Shown here: one piece after another, positions 1 through 7,677 of the stretch | Numbering within the stretch: position 1 is the stretch's first letter | How the letters are laid out: every line of letters begins with the position of its first letter | DNA from: Streptomyces cynarae | GTDB taxonomy: Bacteria; Actinomycetota; Actinomycetes; Streptomycetales; Streptomycetaceae | DNA: 64,000 bases | Assembly: GCF_025642135.1 (NCBI RefSeq) | Contig: NZ_CP106793.1 | Span: 4,840,001-4,904,000, forward strand | Direction: 5' to 3' | Notes under the pieces: generated by a model | Seen by the model: only the letters and a program-made list of their open reading frames with translations | Databases searched by the model: none | What the model was told of the DNA's origin: nothing | Position numbers and translations under genes: made by a program

Positions 1-33
1 GAGACGTACGAGAACTACGCGGCGGTGAGCTGA
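1..33 (+). CDS. wblA: C-terminal end of WhiB-like regulator WblA (partial)
   Basis: Only the last ten codons are inside the window; they read ETYENYAAVS and then TGA. This matches the conserved tail of actinobacterial WblA (WhiB4 in mycobacteria), which ends in YENYAAV plus one residue. WblA is a small Fe-S regulator that controls the switch from aerial growth to sporulation and represses antibiotic production. The assignment rests on this tail and on the neighbours: the Get3/ArsA-like ATPase pair directly downstream is the pair next to wblA in S. coelicolor and next to whiB4 in M. tuberculosis. The iron-sulfur cysteines lie outside the window. Confidence 0.8.
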   Translation, partial: ETYENYAAVS

Positions 34-432
34 GGGCGGCCACCGTCCGAGGCGGGCGCCCGCCGTCGGCGGGCAACGGCACCTCATGGCGCCCTCGGCG
101 TGCCTTCCACTCCGGCCTGGGTCTCTTCGCAGGTGTCCTCCAACGGGCCTGTCCGAGGGCCCTGTTCGAGGAAGGTGCCGCCAGGGACGGGGGTGTCACG
201 GCCTGCGCGGCCGCGCGTCCGTGCCGCGTGCGGCGCGGCACGACCGGGCGGGCGCGCCGACACGGGCGGCGCGCAGGCGTCAGCAGCCCTGCCTGCCGGG
301 CCCTGCGAGGCCGACTGCCGTGCCGTGGGGCCCGCGCACGGCCGAATGCCTGCCTCGACCCTCCGAGCGGCCCCGGGCGTCCGGCGGTCGTACACCCGTC
401 TCGGCTGCCTCCCGGCGGCTGCGTCGGGGTGC
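34..432. other. Convergent intergenic gap, no gene seen
   Basis: About 400 bases lie between the wblA stop and the stop of the converging ArsA-like gene. Reading frames here lack a convincing start, ribosome site or family resemblance, and look like GC-driven open frames. The only structure I can support is the short hairpin at 58-74. Confidence 0.5.
58..74 (+). terminator. Possible hairpin terminator of wblA
   Basis: GCCCGCC, a three-base loop and GGCGGGC form a perfect 7-bp stem 25 bases after the wblA stop. There is no U tract, which is common for Streptomyces terminators but weakens the call. Confidence 0.35.
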
Positions 433-1899
433 TCAGGCGTATGCCTCGCGCTCCTCGGGCCGATCGGGCTGGTTGGCCGCGAGGCGGTCACCGATGTCCC
501 GTAGCCCCGCGAGGTCGTGGACGTCGCCGGGCAGTGCGGCCACTTCGGCCACGGCCACCTCGGGGTGGAGCGCGGTGAAGCGGTCACGCGTGCGCTGCTC
601 GCGGGAGAGCAGTTGCATACGCTCGGCATGCAGTCGCAACAGACCCACGGTGAGGTGCTCGACGCTCCGGTCCTGGTCCGTGGCGGTGGGGGAGTCCGCG
701 CCGGGGCCAGACGCTCCGGATGAGGGGGATTCTGAACTGCCGTACGTGTCGGGAGCGTTACGAAGTCCAGCTTTCCCGTCCCGCTGATCCACAATGCGGG
801 ACTCGTCAAGATTTTCCGCGGCGGCGAGCGCCCGCTCGGCCGACAACTGGGCGGCGTCGCTGCCGTGGACCCGGTTGAGCACCAGGCCGGCCAGCGGCAT
901 GTCCTCGGCGGCCAGGCGCTCCACGAAGTACGCGGCCTCCCGCAGTGCGTCCCGCTCCGGGGCCGCCACCACCAGGAACGCCGTACCGGGCGCCTGTAGC
1001 AGCTTGTACGTGGCGTCCGCGCGTGTGCGGAACCCGCCGAACATGGTGTCCATCGCCGCCACGAACGTCTGGACGTCCTTCAGGAGCTGACCGCCGAGCA
1101 GCTTCCCCAGGGCGCCGGTCATCATCGACATCCCGACGTTCAGGAACTTCATCCCCGCGCGGCCGCCCATCTTCGCCGGGGCCATCAGCACCCGGATCAG
1201 CCGGCCGTCGAGGAAGGACCCGAGGCGCTTGGGGGCGTCCAGGAAGTCCAGCGCCGAGCGCGAGGGCGGGGTGTCGACGATGATGAGGTCCCACTCGTCC
1301 CGCGCCCGTAGCTGCCCCAGCTTCTCCATCGCCATGTACTCCTGCGTGCCCGCGAAGCCCGCCGAGAGCGACTGGTAGAAGGGGTTGCCCAGGATGGCGG
1401 CCGCCCGCTCGGGGTCCGCGTGCGCCTCGACGATCTCGTCGAAGGTGCGCTTCATGTCGAGCATCATGGCGTGCAGTTCGCCGTGCGCGGCGTCGTCGAT
1501 GCCCTTCACCCGCCGCGGGGTGTTGTCGAGCGCGTCGATGCCCATCGACTGGGCGAGCCGGCGGGCCGGGTCGATGGTGAGCACCACCACCTTGCGGCCG
1601 CGCTCGGCGGCGCGCAGCCCAAGGGCCGCCGCCGTGGTCGTCTTGCCGACGCCGCCGGAGCCGCAGCAGACGACGATGCGGGTCTGCGGATCGTCGAGGA
1701 GCGGGTCGATCTCCAGGACGGGCACCGGGTTCAACGCGCGCGTGGAGCCCGTGTCGTGGGCGTACGGTGCATCGTGGGCCGGATCGGCCGCCCCGGCGTG
1801 CCGGTGGGCCGTGTCGTCGTGGGTGTCGTCGTGCGTGGATGCCGTGTCGGCCTGTGCGGGGGCCTGGTCGTCGTGCGTGGGGGCCGGGTCCGAGCTCAT
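433..1899 (-). CDS. ArsA/Get3-like ATPase, long paralogue
   Basis: A 488-residue P-loop ATPase of the ArsA/Get3 (anion-transporting ATPase) family. The first ~65 residues are an acidic, His/Asp/Thr-rich low-complexity tail. The nucleotide domain follows with the P-loop CGSGGVGKTT (the signature lysine of the KGG form is replaced by Ser), a switch motif VDTPPS and TIDPARRLAQS. The C-terminal third is Ser/Asp-rich, then helical. The start ATG overlaps the stop of the upstream paralogue (ATGA), so the two are translationally coupled and probably form a heterodimer. The pair next to wblA/whiB4 is conserved in actinobacteria (M. tuberculosis Rv3679-Rv3680, from memory). The substrate is unknown here; arsenite export is not supported because no ars genes are present. 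Confidence 0.85.
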   Translation of the reverse strand: MSSDPAPTHDDQAPAQADTASTHDDTHDDTAHRHAGAADPAHDAPYAHDTGSTRALNPVPVLEIDPLLDDPQTRIVVCCGSGGVGKTTTAAALGLRAAERGRKVVVLTIDPARRLAQSMGIDALDNTPRRVKGIDDAAHGELHAMMLDMKRTFDEIVEAHADPERAAAILGNPFYQSLSAGFAGTQEYMAMEKLGQLRARDEWDLIIVDTPPSRSALDFLDAPKRLGSFLDGRLIRVLMAPAKMGGRAGMKFLNVGMSMMTGALGKLLGGQLLKDVQTFVAAMDTMFGGFRTRADATYKLLQAPGTAFLVVAAPERDALREAAYFVERLAAEDMPLAGLVLNRVHGSDAAQLSAERALAAAENLDESRIVDQRDGKAGLRNAPDTYGSSESPSSGASGPGADSPTATDQDRSVEHLTVGLLRLHAERMQLLSREQRTRDRFTALHPEVAVAEVAALPGDVHDLAGLRDIGDRLAANQPDRPEEREAYA

Positions 1900-2873
1900 G
1901 AGATCCCTTGCTGACGCAGTTCCGTGGCCAGTTCGTACAGGCCCGCCAGGTCCATTCCCTCGGCGAGCATCGGCAGTTCGTGCAGGGGCAGGCCCAGCCG
2001 CGTGAGGACGGCACGCTGCTCGCGCTCAAGGCCGAACCGCTCCGCGTACTCGTCGGCCTGCTTCAGCAGCGGGTCCACCAGCCGCTCCGCGAGTCCACCG
2101 CGCCGCGCGCCGCCGAGCCCGGCGCCCGAGAGGGACTGGGCGATGGCCGTCCGCGGCAGCGTGTGCGCGAGGTCGAGGTCCGCCTGGTCCAGGACCGTGG
2201 GCCGCACCATGTTCACGATGATCCGGCCCACCGGAAGCCTCGCCGCGCGCAGTTCGGCGATCCCGTCCGAGGTCTCCTGGACGGGCATCTCCTCCAGGAG
2301 CGTCACCAGGTGCACAGCCGTCTCGGGGGACTTCAGCACCCGCATCACGGCCTGGGCCTGGTTGTGTATAGGGCCGATCTTGGCGAGGCCGGCCACCTCG
2401 TCGTTCACGTTCAGGAAGCGGGTGATGCGGCCGGTGGGAGGCGCGTCCATCACCACGTAGTCGTACGCGAACCGGCCGCTCCTGTCCTTCCTGCGGACGG
2501 CCTCGCACGCCTTGCCGGTCAGGAGCACGTCCCTGAGGCCGGGCGCGATGGTGGTGGCGAAGTCGATGGCGCCGAGCTTCTTCAGGGCCCGTCCCGCGCC
2601 GCCCAGTTTGTAGAACATCTGGAGGTAGTCCAGCAGCGCCAGCTCGGGGTCTATGGCGAGCGCGTACACCTCGCCGCCGCCCGGGGCGACCGCGATCTTC
2701 CGCTCCTCGTACGGAAGCGCCTCCGTTTCGAAGAGTTGTGCGATGCCCTGTCTGCCCTCGACCTCGACCAGAAGGGTGCGTTTGCCCTCGGTCGCGAGGG
2801 CGAGCGCGAGTGCTGCGGCGACCGTGGTCTTTCCGGTCCCGCCCTTACCGCTGACGACCTGGAGCCTGCTCAC
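1896..2873 (-). CDS. ArsA/Get3-like ATPase, short paralogue
   Basis: A 325-residue ATPase starting MSRLQVVSGKGGTGKTT, so it has the full deviant Walker A motif with signature lysine that acts across a dimer. A switch motif VMDAPPTGR lies near residue 140. It is the first gene of a two-gene minus-strand operon; its TGA overlaps the ATG of the longer paralogue. The catalytic features are complete here but partly lost in the partner, which fits an asymmetric heterodimer. Family role: ATP-driven binding and release of a hydrophobic or anionic client. The client in this organism cannot be read from the sequence. Confidence 0.87.
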   Translation of the reverse strand: MSRLQVVSGKGGTGKTTVAAALALALATEGKRTLLVEVEGRQGIAQLFETEALPYEERKIAVAPGGGEVYALAIDPELALLDYLQMFYKLGGAGRALKKLGAIDFATTIAPGLRDVLLTGKACEAVRRKDRSGRFAYDYVVMDAPPTGRITRFLNVNDEVAGLAKIGPIHNQAQAVMRVLKSPETAVHLVTLLEEMPVQETSDGIAELRAARLPVGRIIVNMVRPTVLDQADLDLAHTLPRTAIAQSLSGAGLGGARRGGLAERLVDPLLKQADEYAERFGLEREQRAVLTRLGLPLHELPMLAEGMDLAGLYELATELRQQGIS

Positions 2874-3082
2874 GTCCTCGAGCCTAACCAGTTCGCGCGC
2901 GGGCTACGCGGGAGGCTGTGGACAACGGTGGTCCCGGTCGGCCTCCCGCCCGGTGCCCGCGCCGTCCCGGCCGGGCACGCACGGCGGCCGCGGCGGCCGT
3001 TCCGCCCGGCTTTCCGCCAGGTCGTGGGCACGATGGTGGCCGACCGAGTGTCCCTTGGGCCACAGCGGCTACAGTCGGCCCC

Positions 3083-3244
3083 ATGACCAAGTGGGAATAC
3101 GTCACCGTGCCGCTGCTCGTCCACGCCACGAAGCAGATCCTGGACACCTGGGGCGAGGACGGCTGGGAGCTCGTCCAGGTCGTGCCCGGGCCGAACAACC
3201 CCGAGCAGCTGGTGGCCTACCTGAAGCGGGAGAAGCAGGCGTGA
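3083..3244 (+). CDS. DUF4177-type small protein
   Basis: A 53-residue protein, too short for many gene finders. It begins MTKWEYVTVPLLVHATKQ and contains the WGEDGWELVQV motif typical of DUF4177, a small alpha/beta fold of unknown function. Its stop overlaps the GTG of the RidA gene (GTGA), so both are probably translated from one message. The same small gene sits next to ridA in many actinobacteria. No catalytic residues can be assigned. Confidence 0.85.
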   Translation: MTKWEYVTVPLLVHATKQILDTWGEDGWELVQVVPGPNNPEQLVAYLKREKQA

Positions 3245-3708
3245 GCGCGGTCGAGTCCCGGATCGCCGAACTGGGCCTGACCCTGCCGGAGGTCGTGCCG
3301 CCGCTCGCCGCCTACCAGCCCGCCGTGCAGTCGGGGCCCTACGTGTACACCTCCGGGCAGCTCCCGATGGTGAACGGCAAGCTGCCGGTGACCGGCAAGG
3401 TGGGCGCCGAGGTCACCGCCGAGGAGGCCAAGGAGCTGGCCCGCACGTGCGCGTTGAACGCGCTCGCGGCGGTCAAGTCCGTGACGGGCGACCTGGACCG
3501 CATCGCGCGCGTGGTGAAGGTCGTCGGCTTCGTGGCGTCGGCCTCCGACTTCACGGGCCAGCCCGGTGTCGTCAACGGCGCCAGTGAACTGCTCGGCGAG
3601 GTCCTCGGCGACAAGGGCGTGCACGCCCGCAGCGCGGTCGGCGTGGCGGTGCTTCCGCTGGACGCTCCGGTCGAGGTGGAGATCCAGGTGGAGCTGACGC
3701 AGGCGTGA
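3241..3708 (+). CDS. RidA/YjgF-family enamine/imine deaminase
   Basis: A 155-residue RidA-superfamily protein. Family members hydrolyse reactive enamine/imine intermediates released by pyridoxal-phosphate enzymes, or act in related deaminations. The sequence shows the family pattern SGPYVYTSGQLPMVNGKL near the N-terminus and a C-terminal segment with HARSAVGVAVLPLDAPVEVE; the arginine in that segment is the usual carboxylate-binding residue. The GTG start is fixed by the 4-base overlap with the DUF4177 gene. The length is slightly above the 125-130 residues of classical RidA because of an N-terminal helix (ESRIAELGLTLPEVVPP), which marks the YjgF-like subfamily common in actinobacteria. Confidence 0.9.
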   Translation: MSAVESRIAELGLTLPEVVPPLAAYQPAVQSGPYVYTSGQLPMVNGKLPVTGKVGAEVTAEEAKELARTCALNALAAVKSVTGDLDRIARVVKVVGFVASASDFTGQPGVVNGASELLGEVLGDKGVHARSAVGVAVLPLDAPVEVEIQVELTQA

Positions 3709-3824
3709 TCGACCCTCGCCGAACACGCGAGGGCGATGACGTCCTGGAGAGGGCGAGGACGACGTCCCTCGGCGGGCGATCGTTGCCTCTCGAACATCCG
3801 CTCACTACGGGATAGCCTCCGCCC

Positions 3825-4694
3825 ATGGCGAATGGGCAGTGGTTTCCCCCGGAGTGGCCAGAGCGGATCCGCGCGCTCGCGGAGGGCACGCTCACCCCGG
3901 TCACCCCGAAGCGCGCGGCCACCGTCATGCTCCTCAGGGACGACGGCGGCGCACCCGCCGTCCACATGCTGCGCAGACGCGCCTCCATGGCGTTCGCCGG
4001 AGGCGCGTACGCCTACCCGGGCGGCGGCGTCGACCCGCGCGACCACGACCTGAGGATCGGCTGGGCGGGTCCCACGCGCGCGTGGTGGGCCCAGCGCCTC
4101 GGCGTCGACGAGACGTCCGCCCAGGCCGTCGTCTGCGCCGCCGTACGGGAGACGTACGAGGAGGCGGGCGTGCTGCTCGCCGGGCCGGCCCCCGACACGG
4201 TCGTCGGCGACACCACGGGCGCCGACTGGGAGGCGGATCGCGCGGCCCTGGTCGCCCGTGACCTGTCGTTCGCGGAGTTCCTCGAGCGCCGGGGGCTGGT
4301 CCTGCGCTCCGACCTGCTCGGGGCGTGGACCCGCTGGATCACCCCGGAGTTCGAGCCCCGCCGCTACGACACCTGGTTCTTCGTGGCCGCGCTCCCCGAG
4401 GGACAGCGCACCCGCAACGCCTCCACGGAGGCCGACAGCACCGTGTGGATCCGCCCTGCCGAGGCGGCGGCCGCGTACGACGAGGGCGAGCTGCTGATGA
4501 TGCCGCCCACCATCGCGACCCTGCGCCAGCTGATCGGCTGTGCGACCGCCGCCGAGGCGCTGAAGGCCGCGCCGGGCCGCGATCTGACCCCCGTCCTGGC
4601 CACGGCCCGCCTGGAGGACGGCCGGATCGTGTTGTCCTGGCCCGGCCACGACGAGTTCACCAAGCACATCCCGACGGGCCAGGCGCCCGCATGA
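3825..4694 (+). CDS. Nudix hydrolase (long, NUDT19-like)
   Basis: A 289-residue Nudix enzyme, expected to hydrolyse a nucleoside diphosphate linked to another group. The Nudix helix is visible as AAVRETYEEAGVLL at residues ~105-118. It is separated from the upstream glycines (YPGGGVDPRD, ~64-73) by an insertion of about 35 residues, as in NUDT19/RP2-type proteins, so it differs from a compact 23-residue box. The gene lies 34 bases upstream of the MBL hydrolase and is probably co-transcribed. No strong Shine-Dalgarno precedes the ATG; the start is set by the conserved MANGQWFPPEWPERI opening. The substrate (CoA derivatives are possible) is not determined. Confidence 0.85.
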   Translation: MANGQWFPPEWPERIRALAEGTLTPVTPKRAATVMLLRDDGGAPAVHMLRRRASMAFAGGAYAYPGGGVDPRDHDLRIGWAGPTRAWWAQRLGVDETSAQAVVCAAVRETYEEAGVLLAGPAPDTVVGDTTGADWEADRAALVARDLSFAEFLERRGLVLRSDLLGAWTRWITPEFEPRRYDTWFFVAALPEGQRTRNASTEADSTVWIRPAEAAAAYDEGELLMMPPTIATLRQLIGCATAAEALKAAPGRDLTPVLATARLEDGRIVLSWPGHDEFTKHIPTGQAPA

Positions 4695-4728
4695 CCCACG
4701 CGACCCACGCGACGGAAGGTGCCCTGGC

Positions 4729-5559
4729 ATGACGGACGCCGCAGCCCTCCCCGGCCGGCCGCGCGGCGCGGTCCTCTCCGGCCCGGCCACCAAGCGCGCG
4801 GTGAACGTCCTCGCGCCCAACGCGTCGGCGATGACCCTGGACGGCACCAACACCTGGATCGTCTCCGAGCCGGACTCCGAGCAGGCGGTGGTGATCGACC
4901 CCGGACCGCTCGACGAGGGCCACCTGCGCAACGTGATCGACACGGCCGAGAAGTCCGGGAAGCGGGTCGCGCTCACCCTGCTCACCCACGGCCACCCCGA
5001 CCACGCGGAGGGCGCCGCCCGGTTCGCCGAGCTGACGGGCACGAAGGTGCGCGCCCTGGACCCCACGCTGCGCCTGGGCGACGAGGGACTGGGCCACGGG
5101 GACGTGATCACGGTCGGCGGCCTGGAACTGAGGGTCGTGCCGACGCCGGGCCACACCTCCGACTCCCTGTGCTTCCACCTCCCGGCCGACCGGGCCGTGC
5201 TGACGGGCGACACCGTCCTGGGCCGCGGTACGACGGTGGTGGCGCATCCCGACGGCCGCCTGGGGGACTATCTCGACTCCCTGCGCCGCCTCAGGTCGCT
5301 CACGGTCGACGACGGCGTCCACACGGTGCTCCCAGGCCACGGGCCCGTCCTGGAGGACGCCCAGGGCGCCGTGGAGTACTACCTCGCCCACCGCGCCCAC
5401 CGCCTGGCTCAGGTCGAGACGGCGGTCGAGAACGGCCACCGCACCCCGAGCGAGGTCGTCGCCCATGTGTACGCGGACGTGGACCGCTCCCTGTGGCCGG
5501 CGGCGGAGCTGTCGGTGCGGGCTCAGCTGGACTACCTGAGGGAGCACGGCCTGATCTGA
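4729..5559 (+). CDS. MBL-fold metallo-hydrolase
   Basis: A 276-residue metallo-beta-lactamase-fold protein. The dinuclear-metal motif THGHPDH is at residues ~86-92. A second ligand motif (VPTPGHTSDSLCF) and the Asp of LTGDTVLG follow, and LPGHGPV supplies the last histidine. It resembles the LACTB2/glyoxalase II-like branch and is the neighbour of crp in both Streptomyces and mycobacteria (Rv3677c, from memory). A weak ribosome site (GAAGG) precedes the ATG. The substrate cannot be specified: RNA nuclease or thioesterase roles both occur in this branch. It converges on crp. Confidence 0.87.
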   Translation: MTDAAALPGRPRGAVLSGPATKRAVNVLAPNASAMTLDGTNTWIVSEPDSEQAVVIDPGPLDEGHLRNVIDTAEKSGKRVALTLLTHGHPDHAEGAARFAELTGTKVRALDPTLRLGDEGLGHGDVITVGGLELRVVPTPGHTSDSLCFHLPADRAVLTGDTVLGRGTTVVAHPDGRLGDYLDSLRRLRSLTVDDGVHTVLPGHGPVLEDAQGAVEYYLAHRAHRLAQVETAVENGHRTPSEVVAHVYADVDRSLWPAAELSVRAQLDYLREHGLI

Positions 5560-5660
5560 GCCCTGCGCGCGGGGTTCTGACGCCGTGCACGCGCGCGTAC
5601 TCCGCCGTTCAGGCGTGCGCGGATCTCCGGGGCGGCAGACCCGGTGGAGGAAACGACAAC

Positions 5661-5688
5661 GGGCCCCGCCTCACGAGAGACGGGACCC
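5661..5688. terminator. Possible bidirectional hairpin between MBL gene and crp
   Basis: GGGCCCCG and CGGGACCC pair with one mismatch around a 12-base loop in the convergent gap between the MBL gene stop and the crp stop. Weak on its own. Confidence 0.35.
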
Positions 5689-5713
5689 GGAGCCGTACGA
5701 CCGAGGCCGAGGG

Positions 5714-6388
5714 TCAGCGCGACCGCTTCGCCAGCCGCTCCACGTCCAGCAGGATCACGGCCCGCGCCTCCAGGCGGAGCCACCCGCGCTGGGCGAAGTC
5801 CGCCAGCGCCTTGTTCACGGTCTCGCGGGACGCGCCGACCAGCTGGGCCAGCTCCTCCTGCGTGAGGTCGTGCACGACGTGGATGCCCTCCTCCGACTGC
5901 ACGCCGAAGCGCCGCGAGAGGTCCAGCAGGGCGCGGGCCACACGGCCCGGCACGTCCGAGAAGACCAGGTCGGACATCTGGTCGTTGGTCTTGCGCAGCC
6001 GCCGGGCGACGGCGCGCAGCAGCGCCGCGGCCACCTCGGGCCGCGCGTTCAGCCACGGTTGGAGGTCGCCGTGGCCGAGGCCCAGCAGCTTGACCTCGGT
6101 CAGCGCGGTGGCCGTCGCCGTGCGCGGGCCCGGGTCGAACAGCGACAGCTCGCCGATCAGCTCGCCGGGGCCGAGGACCGCCAGCATGTTCTCGCGGCCG
6201 TCGGGGGATGTGCGGTGGAGCTTGACCTTGCCTTCCATGACCACGTAGAGGCGGTCACCGGGGTCGCCCTCGTGGAACAGCGAGTCGCCGCGGGCGAGGG
6301 TCACCTCACTCATGGAGGCGCGGAGCTCCGCGGCCTGCTCGTCATCGAGCGCCGCGAAGAGCGGGGCGCGCCGCAGAACGTCGTCCAC
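5714..6388 (-). CDS. crp: cAMP receptor protein-family global regulator Crp
   Basis: A 224-residue Crp/Fnr-family regulator. An N-terminal cyclic-nucleotide domain carries the phosphate-binding cassette (PGELIGELSLFDPGPRTATA, residues ~74-93). A C-terminal winged helix has the recognition segment ELAQLVGASRETVNKALADF. In Streptomyces, Crp controls germination, development and antibiotic production. I place the start at the GTG at 6388 because AAGGAGAG lies 6 bases upstream and the product then begins VDDVLRRAPLF, as in orthologues; longer upstream starts lack a ribosome site. A Crp-like operator lies ~90 bases upstream, suggesting autoregulation. Its place beside nth and the MBL gene is the ancestral actinobacterial order. 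Confidence 0.95.
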   Translation of the reverse strand: MDDVLRRAPLFAALDDEQAAELRASMSEVTLARGDSLFHEGDPGDRLYVVMEGKVKLHRTSPDGRENMLAVLGPGELIGELSLFDPGPRTATATALTEVKLLGLGHGDLQPWLNARPEVAAALLRAVARRLRKTNDQMSDLVFSDVPGRVARALLDLSRRFGVQSEEGIHVVHDLTQEELAQLVGASRETVNKALADFAQRGWLRLEARAVILLDVERLAKRSR

Positions 6389-6477
6389 GAGTTCTCTCCT
6401 TGTCGACCTGCTCAGGGGATCTTGCTCCCCCGGATACCAGGGGACCGTGTTCCCCATTTTGCCGGACGGTCCAAACA

Positions 6478-6491
6478 GTGTGATCTGTCAC
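6478..6491. promoter_or_regulatory. Crp-type operator upstream of crp
   Basis: The site GTG-TGATCT-GTCAC lies 90 bases upstream of the crp start. It fits the GTG-N6-GNCAC pattern I recall for Streptomyces Crp and contains the near-palindrome TGTGA-TCTG-TCACA. Autoregulation is inferred. Confidence 0.55.
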
Positions 6492-6836
6492 AAGGATGCC
6501 GCACCGATGGGCTGGGGTACGCGGCAGGGGTCCAATTGGATGCTGATCTTCCGGGTGCGGAGCGGATGTCGGTGCAGGGCTTCGGGCCGGCCGGGTGTCC
6601 AAATCGCCGGTGGGAACAGGGCGATTGGGTCGGGCGGGCCGGGGGGACCGACGTGATTCCGCTGTGGGCGAACAGGGGGCGCGGGCGCCCGGGAAACTGC
6701 GCAAATCGGCCTGCGTGGTGCTCTGCGGACGGTGGTCACCGGCGGGCTTCACGGACCGGTCGAGCCCGTCCGGCCACGCTGCCGACATGCTGGTACATGC
6801 AACAACAAACACGTCGGACGGGGTCGAGAACGAGGA
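6492..6836. other. Intergenic stretch before the decayed gene region
   Basis: About 345 bases beyond the Crp operator with no convincing gene on either strand. Open frames here have no family resemblance. It may contain the lost promoter of the acyl-CoA dehydrogenase remnant. Confidence 0.4.
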
Positions 6837-6839
6837 GCA

Positions 6840-7253
6840 GCGATCCGGGACCGCGTCGTCCGGCTGGAGGAGTTGTTCGGCAGTCCGGATGATCCCGGTC
6901 GTCCGTTGAGCGACGCGGAGGTGCTGGCCGCCGACGACTAGGCCCGGTTCGTCCCGGGCGGTGAGGCACTCCTCCGCTCGGCCGGGGTGAAACGCCGAGT
7001 TCGTGCCGGCCGCCTGGCCCGGTTGGACGGGTCGGTCCGGGCGGTGCGACCGGTGTTCGGCCGGGACGTCTCGATCGGACTCGGCTACGGCGCCACCTCG
7101 TTCGTCGCCGCCGCGAACGTCTGGCTGCACGGGAGCGCCGAACAGCGGCAGGACACCGCCCGGCTGCTCCTGGGCGGCGGCCGACTGACCGTGGCCTACG
7201 AGGCACGGCCCAGCCACGCCAAGCCGCCGGCTCCGCGGACCGGCCCGGCCTGA
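6840..7253 (+). pseudogene. Acyl-CoA dehydrogenase fragment, interrupted by TAG
   Basis: One reading frame contains AIRDRVVRLEELFGSPDDPG, PLSDAEVLAADD, a TAG stop at 6939-6941, and then RPVFGRDVSIGLGYGATSF, AAANVWLHGSAEQR and LLLGGGRLTVAYE. This resembles the N-terminal helical region of an acyl-CoA dehydrogenase-like flavoprotein. Similarity ends at VAYE, where a glycine/histidine motif would be expected, so the catalytic half is missing. The in-frame stop and the truncation make it a remnant. Acyl-CoA dehydrogenase genes of this type often sit in Streptomyces clusters for azol(in)e peptides, which fits the leader-binding fragment 1.4 kb downstream. Family match is from pattern recognition. 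Confidence 0.6.
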
Positions 7254-7442
7254 GGCTGCACCTCCTGACAGACGTCGCCGCACCTGACACCGTCTCCGAG
7301 CGGTATGGGTACGGACCTGCGGTCGGGCCGTGGGCCGGTCCTTCGGTCGGGTCCTGCAGGCGGGTCCCTGCGGTCCGGTCCTGCGGTCGGGTGCCGCGGT
7401 CCAGTGTCGCGATCCGGTCCTGCGGTTTGGTCCTGTCGTCCA

Positions 7443-7645
7443 GTGCCGCGGGTTGGTCCTGCCGTCCGGTGCCGCGGGTTGGTCCTGCCGTCCGGTGCCG
7501 CGGGTTGGTCCTGCCGTCCGGTGCCGCGGGTTGGTCCTGCCGTCCGGTGCCGCGGTTTGGTCCTGCCGTCCGGTGCCGCGGTTTGGTCCTGCCGTCCGGT
7601 GCCGCGGTTTGGTCCTGCCGTCCGGTGCCGCGATCCGGTGCCGCG
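7443..7645. repeat. 26-bp tandem repeat, about 8 copies
   Basis: A 26-base unit starting GTGCCGCGGGTTGGTCCTG recurs head to tail at 7443, 7469, 7495, 7521, 7547, 7573, 7599 and 7625. Early copies read GGGTTGG and later copies GGTTTGG. Degenerate versions extend upstream to about 7325. Because 26 is not a multiple of three the repeat cycles through all frames and keeps several open, creating false ORFs. This is a minisatellite between two pseudogenes. Confidence 0.9.
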
Positions 7646-7677
7646 GTCCGGTCCGGCGGTCCGTGATACGCGACCCG

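Noticed and set aside
433..2873. Arsenic resistance operon
   Set aside because: ArsA-like names come from the ATPase family; there is no arsB, arsC, arsD or arsR nearby and the setting beside wblA is the conserved Get3-like pair.
7443..7645. CRISPR-like array
   Set aside because: Units are contiguous with no unique spacers, and no cas genes are present; it is a plain tandem repeat.
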